A DNA stretch of 64,000 nt from Pseudomonas sp. UBA5706 (GCF_002419965.1 NZ_DIHC01000046.1:524-64523); one strand, 5' to 3'; positions 42,090-50,736 are shown, counted from the first letter of the stretch. The notes: generated by a model not told the origin, from the letters alone. Program-made: numbers and translations.

Positions 42090-43652
42090 ATGTTGGACGC
42101 CAATCTTAAAGCCCAATTGAAATCGTATCTGGAGCGGATCACTCGCCCGATCGAGATCGTCGCGTCCCTCGATGACGGCGCGAAATCCCAGGAAATGCTG
42201 GCGCTGCTTAACGACATCGTCAGCAGCTCCAATCAGATTACCCTCGACACCAACGGCTCCGACGCACGCACGCCATCTTTCGCCCTGAACAGCCCGGGCC
42301 AGGACATCAAGCTGCGTTTCGCCGGTCTGCCGATGGGTCACGAATTCACCTCGCTGGTACTGGCGCTGCTGCAAGTCGGCGGCTACCCGTCCAAAGCCAC
42401 TGAGGAAACTATCGAGCAGGCGCGTTCCCTGACCGGTACGTTCAAATTCGAAACCTATTTCTCCCTGACCTGCCAGAATTGCCCTGATGTGGTCCAGGCG
42501 TTGAACCTGCTGGCCGTGCTGAACCCCAGCGTGCAGCACGTTGCTATCGAAGGCGGCCTGTTCCAGCAGGAAGTCACCGACCGTCAGATCATGTCGGTGC
42601 CTAGCATCTACCTCAATGGCGAACTGTTCGCCCAGGGCCGCATGAACCTGGAGGAAATCCTGGCGAAGATCGACACCAGCGCCGGCGATCGCCAGGCAGA
42701 GAAACTCAACGCCAAGGAGGCGTTCGATGTGCTGGTGGTCGGCGGCGGCCCTGCAGGCTCTGCTGCCGCGATCTATGCCGCACGCAAGGGCATCCGTACG
42801 GGTGTCGCGGCGGAGCGCTTCGGCGGTCAGGTGCTGGATACCATGGCTATTGAAAACTTCATTTCGGTACAACACACCGAAGGCCCGAAACTGGCCGTGG
42901 CCCTTGAAGAGCACGTTAAGGAATACGAAGTCGACATCATGAACCTGCAACGGGGCGACCAGTTGATACCTGGCAAGGATGGCGCCCTGCATCAGGTCAG
43001 GTTCGCCAGCGGCGGCGTGTTGAAGTCCAAAACCGTGATTCTGGCGACAGGTGCCCGCTGGCGCGAAATGAACGTGCCGGGCGAGCAGCAGTACCGCAAC
43101 AAGGGCGTGGCGTACTGCCCGCACTGCGACGGCCCGCTGTTCAAAGGCAAGCGCGTTGCTGTGATCGGTGGCGGTAACTCGGGTGTGGAAGCGGCGATCG
43201 ACCTGGCCGGCATCGTGTCTCACGTGACCTTGCTGGAATTCGACAGCTCGCTGCGCGCGGACGCGGTTCTGCAGCGTAAGCTGCACAGTCTGCCCAACGT
43301 GACGGTGCTGACCAGTGCCCTGACCAGTGAAGTGACCGGCGACGGCCAGAAGGTCAACGGCCTGCGCTACAAGAACCGTATCACTGGCGAAGAGATCAAC
43401 GTCGAGCTCGAAGGGATATTTGTGCAGATCGGGTTGTTGCCGAACACCGAATGGTTAAAAGGCACCATTGAGCTGTCCCCACGCGGCGAGATCGTTGTCG
43501 ACAACCGTGGCGAAACCTCGATTCCTGGCATTTTCGCGGCCGGAGACGTCACCACGGTGCCGTACAAGCAGATCGTGATTGCAGTGGGCGAGGGTGCCAA
43601 GGCATCCCTGAGTGCTTTCGATCATCTGATCCGCACCAGCGCCCCGGCTTGA
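42090..43652 (+). CDS. ahpF: Alkyl hydroperoxide reductase subunit F
   Basis: A 520-residue FAD- and NADH-dependent reductase that recharges AhpC. It has an N-terminal thioredoxin-like pair of domains with the redox motif CQNC (Cys128, Cys131), then a thioredoxin-reductase-like body with the FAD motif VGGGPAGSAAAIYAAR near 215, the second disulphide CPHCDGP near 343-349 and the NADH motif VIGGGNSGVEAA near 360. Length is complete. The ribosome site AAAGGA is good. It is expressed with ahpC but behind an attenuator. A two-way terminator follows at 43683-43711. Confidence 0.96.
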   Translation: MLDANLKAQLKSYLERITRPIEIVASLDDGAKSQEMLALLNDIVSSSNQITLDTNGSDARTPSFALNSPGQDIKLRFAGLPMGHEFTSLVLALLQVGGYPSKATEETIEQARSLTGTFKFETYFSLTCQNCPDVVQALNLLAVLNPSVQHVAIEGGLFQQEVTDRQIMSVPSIYLNGELFAQGRMNLEEILAKIDTSAGDRQAEKLNAKEAFDVLVVGGGPAGSAAAIYAARKGIRTGVAAERFGGQVLDTMAIENFISVQHTEGPKLAVALEEHVKEYEVDIMNLQRGDQLIPGKDGALHQVRFASGGVLKSKTVILATGARWREMNVPGEQQYRNKGVAYCPHCDGPLFKGKRVAVIGGGNSGVEAAIDLAGIVSHVTLLEFDSSLRADAVLQRKLHSLPNVTVLTSALTSEVTGDGQKVNGLRYKNRITGEEINVELEGIFVQIGLLPNTEWLKGTIELSPRGEIVVDNRGETSIPGIFAAGDVTTVPYKQIVIAVGEGAKASLSAFDHLIRTSAPA

Positions 43653-43682
43653 AACCTGGCTGAGAATGGGTAAAAACAAAAA

Positions 43683-43711
43683 ACCTCATGAGCAATCATG
43701 AGGTTTTTTTT
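43683..43711. terminator. Bidirectional terminator after ahpF
   Basis: A 9-bp stem (ACCTCATGA with its complement) with GCAA loop, flanked by A residues on the left and eight T on the right, between convergent ahpF and gloA. Confidence 0.85.
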
Positions 43712-43727
43712 ATATTCGCCATGGCGT

Positions 43728-43784
43728 AGCGGTCTGCCTTGGCGCAAGTGGCGTTCTCGAAAACGCCACTGCCGACAAGCCGCG
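43728..43784. repeat. Interspersed intergenic palindromic repeat, copy 2
   Basis: Starts AGCGGTCTGC, then AAGTGGCGTTCTCGAAAACG and CCACTGCCGACAAGCCGCG. It shares block order with 12199-12268 and can fold as AGTGGCGTT with AACGCCACT (43747-43755 with 43762-43770). It lies just past the gloA 3' end. Confidence 0.6.
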
Positions 43785-43806
43785 CGGATACAAACGGTTG
43801 ATCAGC

Positions 43807-44328
43807 TCAAACCGGGGTCGGCTGAATGATCTCGACCCAGTAGCCGTCCGGGTCCTTGATGAAGGCCAGGCTCTTCATGCGGCCGTCGGTCAGGCGCTTC
43901 TGAAAGTCCACGCCCAGCGCTTCAAACCGTGCGCATGCGACCTGTATATCCGGTACCGACACACAGATGTGACCAAAGCCGCGAGGGTCGGCGTTACCAT
44001 TGTGGTAGGCCAATGCCGGGTCTTTCTCGGTGCCGTGGTTGTGGGTCAGCTCGAGGATACCGGGAATGCCCTTCATCCATACCGTGCGTGCGGCATCATC
44101 GGCCGGAATCTGCGCCTTATCGACCAGCGCCAGGAAGTACAGGCTGAATTCGGCTTCAGGGAAATCGCGCTTTTCCACCAGGCTGAAACCGAGCACGCGG
44201 GTGTAGAAATCCAGCGAGGCGGTGATGTCCTTGACGCGCAGCATGGTGTGGTTGAACACGAATTGGGCAGTAGCGGCCTCTGGCTGGGCAGTGACGCCAG
44301 GAAAAGTGTTCAGTTCGTGCAGACTCAT
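43807..44328 (-). CDS. gloA: Lactoylglutathione lyase (glyoxalase I)
   Basis: A 173-residue glyoxalase I that converts the methylglyoxal-glutathione adduct to S-lactoylglutathione. Metal ligands are visible: His in FNHTMLRV near 27, Glu in ILELTHN near 92, His in GFGHICVSV near 119 and Glu in YWVEIIQP near the end. The extra N-terminal residues and the insertion between the metal sites match the longer Zn/eukaryotic-like GloA form of Pseudomonas rather than the 135-residue E. coli form. The ribosome site CGGAG is good. It is divergent from the DUF4946 gene. Confidence 0.94.
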   Translation of the reverse strand: MSLHELNTFPGVTAQPEAATAQFVFNHTMLRVKDITASLDFYTRVLGFSLVEKRDFPEAEFSLYFLALVDKAQIPADDAARTVWMKGIPGILELTHNHGTEKDPALAYHNGNADPRGFGHICVSVPDIQVACARFEALGVDFQKRLTDGRMKSLAFIKDPDGYWVEIIQPTPV

Positions 44329-44476
44329 GGTGACTCCGGGTCATTCTATAAATGTTGCACCATGATACGGGACACGGCGCCCGAGCCAAACCCGAAAGTG
44401 CATGACTTGCCTCGCAGCGCTTGTGAGCGTGGGCTGGGTGGCTCAGACTTTGTGGCTCGACGTTCAGGTACCGCAA

Positions 44477-45034
44477 ATGCGTTTCTCATTACGTACATCA
44501 TCGCTTGTAGGTGCTTGCCTGGCCTTCGGCGTCAGTCACACACAGGCAGCAGACACGGTGATCGTCTGGCCCAGTGACTGGGAGGTCCAGACACTGCCGC
44601 AATCAGAGCCGTCACCCGAGGCGCGGCGTCCTTCAGTGCAAACACGTCAGCGCGCCGTCAAAAACGATGACAGGGGAGACCCGGTCATGGTGGTGGAGCT
44701 GACTCAAACGCGCTTGCAGCCTGGTCACGAAGTCAACGTTCAAGGCGTGCTGCTGGAAATGCGCAAGGCAGTGCAGATCAATTTTGTCCACAGCGGTTAT
44801 CAGAGCGTGTGTACGAAGATGAAAGAGAGCACGCTGGGCGAGGTTGCCGCCATGGAAACCACCTGCACCGTCACTCAGAACGGCACCCACGTGCTAACTC
44901 AGACGCTGGTAGCAGCTGCGAACAAGGAGATGGCTTGGTCGCTGTCCTATGCGGGCTCGGCCGATGGATATGCCGCCAACAGGGATGAAGTGGTGCGTAT
45001 CAGGGATAGCCTGCGTCTGAACGTGACACCGTGA
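44477..45034 (+). CDS. DUF4946 family exported protein
   Basis: A 185-residue protein with a signal peptide of about 25 residues ending in TQAAD, so it is probably periplasmic. The mature part begins TVIVWPSDWEVQ, contains a Pro/Arg-rich linker and a conserved-looking core with QINFVHSGYQSVCTKM and METTCTVTQNG. Two Cys could form a disulphide. I recognise it as DUF4946, a Pseudomonas family without known function. The frame is open to 44402, but 44477 gives the signal peptide and has AGG upstream. It shares its promoter region with gloA. Confidence 0.8.
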   Translation: MRFSLRTSSLVGACLAFGVSHTQAADTVIVWPSDWEVQTLPQSEPSPEARRPSVQTRQRAVKNDDRGDPVMVVELTQTRLQPGHEVNVQGVLLEMRKAVQINFVHSGYQSVCTKMKESTLGEVAAMETTCTVTQNGTHVLTQTLVAAANKEMAWSLSYAGSADGYAANRDEVVRIRDSLRLNVTP

Positions 45035-45501
45035 GGACTGACCGACCAGTTGTACAGTCCGCGCCGGGCATAAAGAAGCCCGCCGAAGCGGGCATGGGGT
45101 GCTAATCCTTTAGCAGCCTCCATCCTGTAGAAGTGAGTGTGAAAAAAATGTGAAGAACTTCTTTAATGCACGCAGCGACGAAAAATTTCACCAGTTGTTC
45201 GTCGGCGCAATCCCCGGCATCCTTAGTTCTCGCCGCACTATGGATCGGACTAATAACACCCACTCATTACTGCTTTCGTATGGAACCCGAGATCGCCGCC
45301 TGTATGTAGTTGTACAATCGGAAGACGGATATCGCGGCTCAGAGTGATTTCGAACTTGGCGCTTTGGCTGTTGAGCCGGGCGTGTCTAAAGCACTTTCTG
45401 CCATCCGCGTTGCACGGATAATGACTGCACTTATCAGGCTTATAAAAAAGCCCCTGCATCAGGGGCTTTTTTATAAGACGCTGATAGTGTCCGGCGAGTG
45501 G
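45035..45501. other. 467-base intergenic region with two hairpins
   Basis: No gene is supported; a 65-codon frame at 45150 has no plausible start. A small hairpin (45074-45089, GCCCGC with GCGGGC) follows the DUF4946 gene, and the strong two-way terminator at 45439-45477 precedes the end of the mvaU-like gene. The rest shows nothing I can name. Confidence 0.45.
45439..45477. terminator. Bidirectional terminator after mvaU-like gene
   Basis: A 17-bp perfect stem (CTTATAAAAAAGCCCCT with its complement) and 5-base loop. Each strand has A-run, GC stem and T-run, so it stops transcription in both directions. Confidence 0.9.
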
Positions 45502-45864
45502 TCAGCCGCGCAGCCAAGAGTCCACGGTCTCGGCACCGTATTGCTCTTTCCACGATTTCAGGCCGCGATGGTTGCCGCCTTTGGTCTCGATCAACTCGCC
45601 GGTGTGCGGGTTGTGGTAGACCTTGACCACCCGCGCACGCCGACGTTTCGGGCCGGCGGGCGCTGCAGTGGTGTTCGACGGGTTAGGGTCGAGGATGGCG
45701 ATGACATCACGCAGACTCTTGTCGTAGGTGCTCATCAGGGCCTGGAGCTTCTGTTCGAATTCGATCTCCTTTTTCAGTCCGGCATCATTCTTCAGATTTT
45801 CCAGCTGGGCCAGCTGTTCCTGAAGGGCTTTTTCTGCTGCACGAAATTCGGCAAGTCTGGACAA
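45502..45864 (-). CDS. mvaU: MvaT/MvaU family H-NS-like transcriptional silencer
   Basis: A 120-residue nucleoid protein of the MvaT/MvaU family, the Pseudomonas counterpart of H-NS, which silences A+T-rich genes. An N-terminal coiled-coil oligomerisation domain (about 1-60, AEFRAAEKALQEQLAQLENL) is joined by a Lys/Arg linker (KRRRARVVKVY) to the C-terminal DNA-binding domain with NPHTGELIETKGGNHRGLK. The opening MSRLAEFRAAEKALQEQL is closer to MvaU than to MvaT as I remember them. It starts at TTG, with GGAG about 9 bases upstream. It is likely to act on the A+T-rich stretches of the window. Confidence 0.88.
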   Translation of the reverse strand: MSRLAEFRAAEKALQEQLAQLENLKNDAGLKKEIEFEQKLQALMSTYDKSLRDVIAILDPNPSNTTAAPAGPKRRRARVVKVYHNPHTGELIETKGGNHRGLKSWKEQYGAETVDSWLRG

Positions 45865-46232
45865 ATATAGTACTCCGGCGGTGAATGGCTGTTGTCAGCC
45901 CAACGCAAGCAACAAAGACGCAAATAAAGGGCCCTGTGCTCATTCTGTCACTACCCCTTAGCGCTTGACATCGCCGTTGGCCAGCAAACTAACGCTGTGC
46001 TGTCAGCTTCATGTCGATAGCGGGGTAGTTATCATTCGCTACGGGCAAATAATGCACGTTTTTTGCGGGGGGGAAAATAGGGCAGGCGCATTTGTTAAAT
46101 GAAACTTGCCTGCTAGATAACCGGCGCCGACAAAAAATTACCTTATCGGAGGACGAGTCTTTGTAAGTAATTTCTCGAACTAGGCGGGTGATGGAAACTA
46201 TTGCTCTGCGCTGGCGATGCTGTTTAGGACGG
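45865..46232. other. 368-base intergenic region upstream of mvaU-like gene
   Basis: Lies between the TPR gene's 3' end and the mvaU-like start, both minus strand. It contains a G-run (about 46064-46070) and an A+T-rich zone near 46100-46160, and should hold the mvaU promoter. No gene is supported. Confidence 0.4.
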
Positions 46233-47330
46233 CTATTGCCCTTGTTGCAAAGCCGGGTCATCAGGGTTCAATTGCTCAAGCTCGGCCAGCAAAACCTGCA
46301 CTTTTTGCAGTTGTCCGGCTTGCTTCCAATAACTGATCAGCAGGATGCGGGCGCTGCGATTGGCGGGCTGTCGTTGCAGGATATCTTCCAGTTGGCGCTG
46401 CGCGGGTTCAATCTGCTGGAGGTCGTGCAACGCGACGGCCAGATCATAACGATAAGCAATATTTTCCGGCTCCAGCTCCACGGCCTTCGCCAGGGCCAGT
46501 AACGCGTACTCATTTTGCTGGTGACGCAGCAGCCACATGCCCAGCGCGTGTTGCAGCAATGAAGACTGCGGATGTTTGTCCTGTAACTGAGCGAGCTGTT
46601 GACGCGAACGATCGGTCTGCCCCTGCTGGTCTAGCAGTTGGACCTGAGCGACTCCAGCCTGAATGTTGTCGGGTTCCAGTTTCAAGGCCAGCTCCAGTGC
46701 ATCGGCCGCCTTGCGGTTGTCGCCGCCATTGACGAACAGTTTTGCCAGCTGTAATTGGCTTTGACCACTGGGGGGCTGCGAGGCCAGGGTGCTTTCGTAT
46801 TGCGCAGCGGCGTCCTGAAGCGCCCCGTAGTACAACCCGACGTCGTCGGGCGACAAGCCCAGTAATGCGCGTACAGCGCTAAAGCGCACGCCTTGATCGG
46901 GATCATCGAGCAGGGGGCCGATCAACAGGCTGCGTTGCGCTTGCGGGACGATAGCGACGACAGTGTCGATCGCCGCTTGTTGTACCAGGGGAGCAGGGCG
47001 CTTGAGGTCGCCGTCGAGGATCTTCAGCGCCTGGGCACTGGGGTAGTTGGTCAGTTCGGCCAGTAATCCGGCGCGGCGAATGTCGGAAAGGTCGGTGCGG
47101 GTGAATTGCTGATAGAGCACTCGCGCAGCACCTGGCTTGCCGTTGTGGGCCTGCTCCAAGGCTTCGGCGTAACTGTGGTTGACGGCTGGCGTGGCGGGCG
47201 GCGCATGCCAGCCCCTGACCAGCAGCCCCAGTGCGATCAACGCCAGCACCACGATGGCTGCGATCGCAACCTTCCAGCGGCGGCGAGCCTTCAGTTGCGC
47301 TGTGGGGTGCTGTGGAGACGCGTTAGACAT
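46233..47330 (-). CDS. Membrane-anchored TPR protein
   Basis: A 365-residue protein with one N-terminal membrane helix (about residues 22-42) and a periplasmic body of helical repeats. The first part (about 60-160) has HEAT-like repeats such as LIGPLLDDPDQGVRFSAVRA; the rest (about 160-365) has tetratricopeptide units such as NRKAADALELALKLEPDN and ALLALAKAVELEPENIAY. Such proteins scaffold protein complexes, and the partner is unknown. I chose the start at 47330 because GGA sits 7 bases before it; two earlier in-frame ATG codons exist within 12 bases. Confidence 0.82.
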   Translation of the reverse strand: MSNASPQHPTAQLKARRRWKVAIAAIVVLALIALGLLVRGWHAPPATPAVNHSYAEALEQAHNGKPGAARVLYQQFTRTDLSDIRRAGLLAELTNYPSAQALKILDGDLKRPAPLVQQAAIDTVVAIVPQAQRSLLIGPLLDDPDQGVRFSAVRALLGLSPDDVGLYYGALQDAAAQYESTLASQPPSGQSQLQLAKLFVNGGDNRKAADALELALKLEPDNIQAGVAQVQLLDQQGQTDRSRQQLAQLQDKHPQSSLLQHALGMWLLRHQQNEYALLALAKAVELEPENIAYRYDLAVALHDLQQIEPAQRQLEDILQRQPANRSARILLISYWKQAGQLQKVQVLLAELEQLNPDDPALQQGQ

Positions 47331-47559
47331 ACCCATTTCCATTGTTGCGTAGCCAGCAGCTTCGGGGAGTGATGGTCGAGTGTCAAACGGCTTGAGTGCA
47401 CCGGAATGAAATTCTTGTCATCATTTTTGTGTTTTTTGCCGGATCGATGCCGTGCTGCGATGGAGGGGGCGACGAGGTGGCAGCTCGCGCAATATTAAAG
47501 CCGTCAGGCTGACTGTGTAGCCCAAGGCAACGGTCTGAATACGCAGCCGGTCGCCGAAT

Positions 47560-47590
47560 AAAAAAAGCCCCGTCCTGTGGACGGGGCTTT
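47560..47590 (-). terminator. Terminator after ybiT
   Basis: A 12-bp stem (AAAGCCCCGTCC with its complement) and 3-base loop. On the minus strand it is followed by a T-run, ending the ybiT transcript 20 bases after its stop codon. Confidence 0.88.
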
Positions 47591-47609
47591 GGGTATGACA
47601 CGGTACGGC

Positions 47610-49196
47610 TTAGAACACCACACCCTGGCTACGCAGGTAGTCGTCATAAGTACCGCTGAAGTCGGTAACGCCGTTAGCACTCAGCTCGATGATACGAGTG
47701 GCCAGGGACGATACAAACTCGCGATCGTGACTGACAAAAATCAGCGTTCCTGGATAGTTCTCCAGCGCCAGGTTGAGCGCTTCGATCGATTCCATATCCA
47801 GGTGGTTCGTCGGTTCATCCATCACCAGCACGTTGGGCTTCTGCAGGATCAGCTTGCCAAACAGCATGCGGCCTTGTTCACCACCGGAAATGACCTTGAC
47901 CGACTTGAGAATTTCGTCGTTGGAGAACAGCATGCGGCCCAGCGTGCCACGGATGATCTGCTCACCCTGAGTCCACTGTCCCATCCAGTCGAACAGGCTG
48001 ACATCGTCTTCGAAGTCGTGGGCGTGGTCTTGCGCGTAGTAGCCCAGTTCCGCACTTTCAGTCCACTTCACAGATCCGGCGTCAGGCGTCAATTCGCCCA
48101 TCAGCGTGCGCAGCAAGGTGGTCTTGCCGATACCGTTCGGGCCGATGATCGCCACGCGCTCCCCGGCTTCGACGGTGAAGCTGAAGTTCTTGAACAGCGT
48201 CTTGCCATCGAAGGCTTTGGACATCTGCTCGATGGTCACGGCCTGGCGGTGCAGCTTTTTGGTCTGCTCGAAACGGATGAACGGACTGACGCGACTCGAT
48301 GGCTTGACTTCGGCCAACTGGATCTTGTCGATCTGCTTGGCGCGGGAAGTGGCCTGCTTGGCTTTCGACGCGTTGGCCGAGAAGCGGCTGACGAAGGTCT
48401 GGAGCTCGGCGATCTGTGCCTTCTTCTTGGCGTTATCCGACAACAACTGCTCACGGGACTGGGTCGCCGCGGTCATGTACTCATCGTAGTTGCCCGGGAA
48501 CAGGCGCAGCTCGCCGTAGTCCAGGTCGGCCATGTGAGTGCAGACGCTATTGAGGAAGTGCCGGTCGTGGGAAATGATGATCATGGTGCTGTTACGCGCC
48601 GTGAGAATAGTTTCCAGCCAGCGAATGGTATTGATATCCAGGTGGTTGGTCGGCTCGTCGAGCAACAGCACTTCCGGATCGGAAAACAGCGCCTGCGCCA
48701 GCAACACACGCAATTTCCAGCCCGGCGCAACTTCGGTCATCGGTCCGAAGTGCTGTTCCAGCGGAATGCCCAGACCCAGCAGCAACTCGCCAGCGCGGGA
48801 TTCTGCGGTGTAGCCGTCCATCTCGGCGAACTCGGTTTCCAGTTCGGCAACGGCCATGCCGTCGTCTTCGCTCATTTCCGGCAGCGAATAGATGCGGTCG
48901 CGCTCGGCCTTGACCTTCCACAGCTCTTCGTGACCCATGATCACCGTGTCGATGACGCTGAATTGCTCATAAGCGAACTGATCCTGGCGCAGCTTGCCCA
49001 GGCGCACGTTCGGCTCGAGCATGACCTGACCGCCGGACGGTTCGAGGTCACCGCCCAGAATCTTCATGAAGGTGGATTTGCCACAGCCGTTGGCGCCGAT
49101 GAGGCCGTAGCGATTGCCGTTGTTGAATTTGACCGAGACGTTCTCGAACAGCGGCTTGGCGCCAAACTGCATCGTGATGTTAGCTGTGGAAATCAA
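47610..49196 (-). CDS. ybiT: ABC-F family ATPase, YbiT type
   Basis: A 528-residue ribosome-associated ABC-F protein with two ATPase domains and no membrane segments. Walker A motifs are GANGCGKS (first) and GPNGIGKT (second), each with a LSGGE-type or equivalent signature and DEPTNHLD Walker B. The linker has the charged helical P-site tRNA-interaction motif region (SRFSANASKAKQATSRAKQ). Sequence opening and segments such as IGANG, MDGYTAESRAGELLLG and YYAQDHAHDFE match YbiT closely. It starts at TTG with AGGTAAAGCAC upstream. The integrase remnant ends just 20 bases before that start, so the promoter region has been altered by the insertion. Confidence 0.93.
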   Translation of the reverse strand: MISTANITMQFGAKPLFENVSVKFNNGNRYGLIGANGCGKSTFMKILGGDLEPSGGQVMLEPNVRLGKLRQDQFAYEQFSVIDTVIMGHEELWKVKAERDRIYSLPEMSEDDGMAVAELETEFAEMDGYTAESRAGELLLGLGIPLEQHFGPMTEVAPGWKLRVLLAQALFSDPEVLLLDEPTNHLDINTIRWLETILTARNSTMIIISHDRHFLNSVCTHMADLDYGELRLFPGNYDEYMTAATQSREQLLSDNAKKKAQIAELQTFVSRFSANASKAKQATSRAKQIDKIQLAEVKPSSRVSPFIRFEQTKKLHRQAVTIEQMSKAFDGKTLFKNFSFTVEAGERVAIIGPNGIGKTTLLRTLMGELTPDAGSVKWTESAELGYYAQDHAHDFEDDVSLFDWMGQWTQGEQIIRGTLGRMLFSNDEILKSVKVISGGEQGRMLFGKLILQKPNVLVMDEPTNHLDMESIEALNLALENYPGTLIFVSHDREFVSSLATRIIELSANGVTDFSGTYDDYLRSQGVVF

Positions 49197-49216
49197 GTGC
49201 TTTACCTATCAATTAC

Positions 49217-49658
49217 TTAGCTGTTGCTAGAAAGCTCTGATACCGATTTGATACCAATTTTGAGTTTTTCTAGTTCGCTCCAGTCGGAGCTTGAGTTGAT
49301 CCAGCAGGCATACGTCGACAACAGCATCTGCACGCTATGGCCGAGCTGCTGAGAAATGAATGCGGGGTTCATGCCAGACATTTTGCATATTGTCGCATAG
49401 GTATGACGACAGTTGTATGGTGGGCGATAGCGAACACCAGCGGCTCAAGGGTCGGCCCCCACTGTTTATGCATGTCCAATGTCTGTCTGATGTGATCGCT
49501 ACCTTCCGAAGGAGGAAAAACGTAGGGAAGGGCATCGAGTGTTCCCTGGCCTGCCAACCGACTCTTGTGGTAGGCCTTAGCAAACTCCAGCGCATGCAGA
49601 GCCCGTTCGTTGAGCAAAACGACACGATCGGTCTTGGTTTTGGTGCGTTCCTTGATTT
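49217..49658 (-). pseudogene. Tyrosine recombinase (phage integrase) 3' remnant
   Basis: The last third of a tyrosine integrase. In one frame the N-side reads KIKERTKTKTDRVVLLNERA and GTLDALPYVFPPSEG; after a frameshift near 49430 the rest reads YNCRHTYATICKMSG, QQLGHSVQMLLSTYACWI. The catalytic Arg-His-x-Tyr-Ala-Thr box, the His of LGHS and the nucleophile Tyr in STYACW are visible. The 5' part is cut off by IS3-type DNA at 49658/49659. It is a dead gene. A functional copy would have driven a genomic island, consistent with the adjacent orphan SOS gene. Confidence 0.85.
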
Positions 49659-49955
49659 TGAATCGCCCCTGGTTTCCTAGACACTCTCCAAGCTCAGGAA
49701 ATAGCGTTTTTCATACTCTACTGGAGACAGCTGCATGGCACTGCTGTGTCGGCGTTTGGGGATATAGAATATTTCGATGTAATCGAAAATATCGCTTCGG
49801 ACTTCTTCACGCGTTGTGTAGATATTTCGTCGGATCGCTCCTGCTTCAAAAGCAGGAAAAAGCTTTCGGCTACGGCACTGTTATGGCAGTTTCCCCGCCG
49901 GCTCATGCTGCTGATTACAGTGTTGGCCTTCAAGAAGCTTGGCCAGTCTTAAACC
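49659..49955 (-). mobile_element. IS3-family insertion sequence remnant (3' end of orfB)
   Basis: One end of an IS3-family element. The outer end begins TGAATCGCCCCTGGTTTCCT, which matches the terminal inverted repeat type I know for IS3-group elements, and OrfB stops just inside (TAG at 49677-49679). The remaining OrfB reads LKANTVISSMSRRGNCHNSA, AVAESFFLLLKQE, then after a frameshift RRNIYTTREEVRSDIFDYIE, PKRRHSSAMQLSPVEYEKRY. About 90 residues of the DDE domain's end survive; the rest is deleted. It is inactive. Insertion into the integrase gene is direct evidence that two mobile events happened here. Confidence 0.85.
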
Positions 49956-50281
49956 CAGCGCGCTGCAGAAAAGCTCAGCGCGCAGCATTCGCTGTGCCGG
50001 AAAGACCGGGGTCAGCATTCGCAGTGGAATGTTCAATCCAGAGGAGGCCAAGTACGCCAACGGTGCGCTGGTAGAGCTGCCATCCCACCAACGACGTCAG
50101 GGGTGTAAATCCCCCGGCAACACGGCTTCGAGTCACCCTCAGCGCTTCTTCGTGAGTGGTCTGGCGCGGCAGGGGCTCTTAGGCTGTCACTCGTCGAAAT
50201 CCCGATCTGTGAGATTGACCGCAAGTGAGTCACGGAGTTAACTGTACATACATACAGTTAACTCCAAAAAAGGCGCGTATC
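49956..50281. other. Remnant region between IS scar and umuD-like gene
   Basis: No intact gene. A hairpin (GCGCGCTG at 49958-49965 with 49976-49983) lies at the edge of the IS remnant. A plus-strand 100-codon frame and a minus-strand 66-codon frame both lack a convincing start and look like degraded sequence. The LexA box at 50242-50257 belongs to the downstream gene. Confidence 0.4.
50242..50257 (+). promoter_or_regulatory. LexA (SOS) box
   Basis: CTGTACATACATACAG matches the gammaproteobacterial LexA consensus CTGT-N8-ACAG with near-perfect symmetry, and is embedded in a longer GTTAACTGTACATA palindrome. It is 25 bases before the ATG of the UmuD-like gene, the expected position for strong SOS control. 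Confidence 0.9.
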
Positions 50282-50713
50282 ATGAGTCTCACCATTCTTG
50301 GCCCTTTGCTGCCGGGCGGCCAAAAACTGCCGTTTTATTCCTTGCGCAAAGCAGCAGGGCCTTGCTCTCTTTCGGACGATCACATCCAAAAGCATGTTTC
50401 GCTGGGTGAGCTTTTCAACATCGACACGCCTCATGTCTACCTGATCAGGGTCGGGGACGACAGCATGCAGGGAGCAGGCATTTTTTGTGGCGACCTGGTG
50501 ATCGTTGACCGCAGCCTGTATGCCGAGCATGACGATATCGTAGTCGCCTCGCTCAATGACGAATCGGTGTGCAAGCGTCTGCACATGCGTGGGCCAGATG
50601 TCATTCTGAAATCGGAGAACCCCAAGTTTCCGCCACGCCGTGTGCTGGACAGTGATGACCTGATGATCTGGGGGGTAGTCAAGCACAGTGTCCGCGCTCA
50701 TGCGCAGGCCTGA
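50282..50713 (+). CDS. umuD: UmuD/RulA-like SOS protease (translesion polymerase accessory)
   Basis: A 143-residue LexA/UmuD-type self-cleaving protein. After RecA-driven self-cleavage, UmuD' works with UmuC as DNA polymerase V. The catalytic dyad is intact: Ser61 in GDDSMQG and Lys98 in ESVCKRL. An Ala25-Gly26 cleavage site is in register (KAAGPCSLSDD). It has a strong LexA box and ribosome site AAGGCG. The usual partner gene umuC/rulB is absent: the next gene is a TetR regulator on the opposite strand 24 bases away. It resembles plasmid and island RulA more than chromosomal UmuD by impression only. It may be a surviving half of an umuDC/rulAB operon. Confidence 0.9.
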   Translation: MSLTILGPLLPGGQKLPFYSLRKAAGPCSLSDDHIQKHVSLGELFNIDTPHVYLIRVGDDSMQGAGIFCGDLVIVDRSLYAEHDDIVVASLNDESVCKRLHMRGPDVILKSENPKFPPRRVLDSDDLMIWGVVKHSVRAHAQA

Positions 50714-50736
50714 CCTGTTCGCCTTTCTTCATAGCC

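Noticed and set aside
45150..45347. 65-codon frame between DUF4946 and mvaU-like genes
   Set aside because: It needs a GTG start with no ribosome site and shows no conserved features.
47577..49220. 547-codon open frame on the plus strand across ybiT
   Set aside because: Shadow of the ABC-F gene, with no recognisable domain. The minus strand carries both Walker A motifs and a terminator in the right place.
49939..50241. 100-codon plus-strand frame between the IS remnant and umuD
   Set aside because: No plausible start and composition like degraded sequence; it also spans the IS remnant edge.
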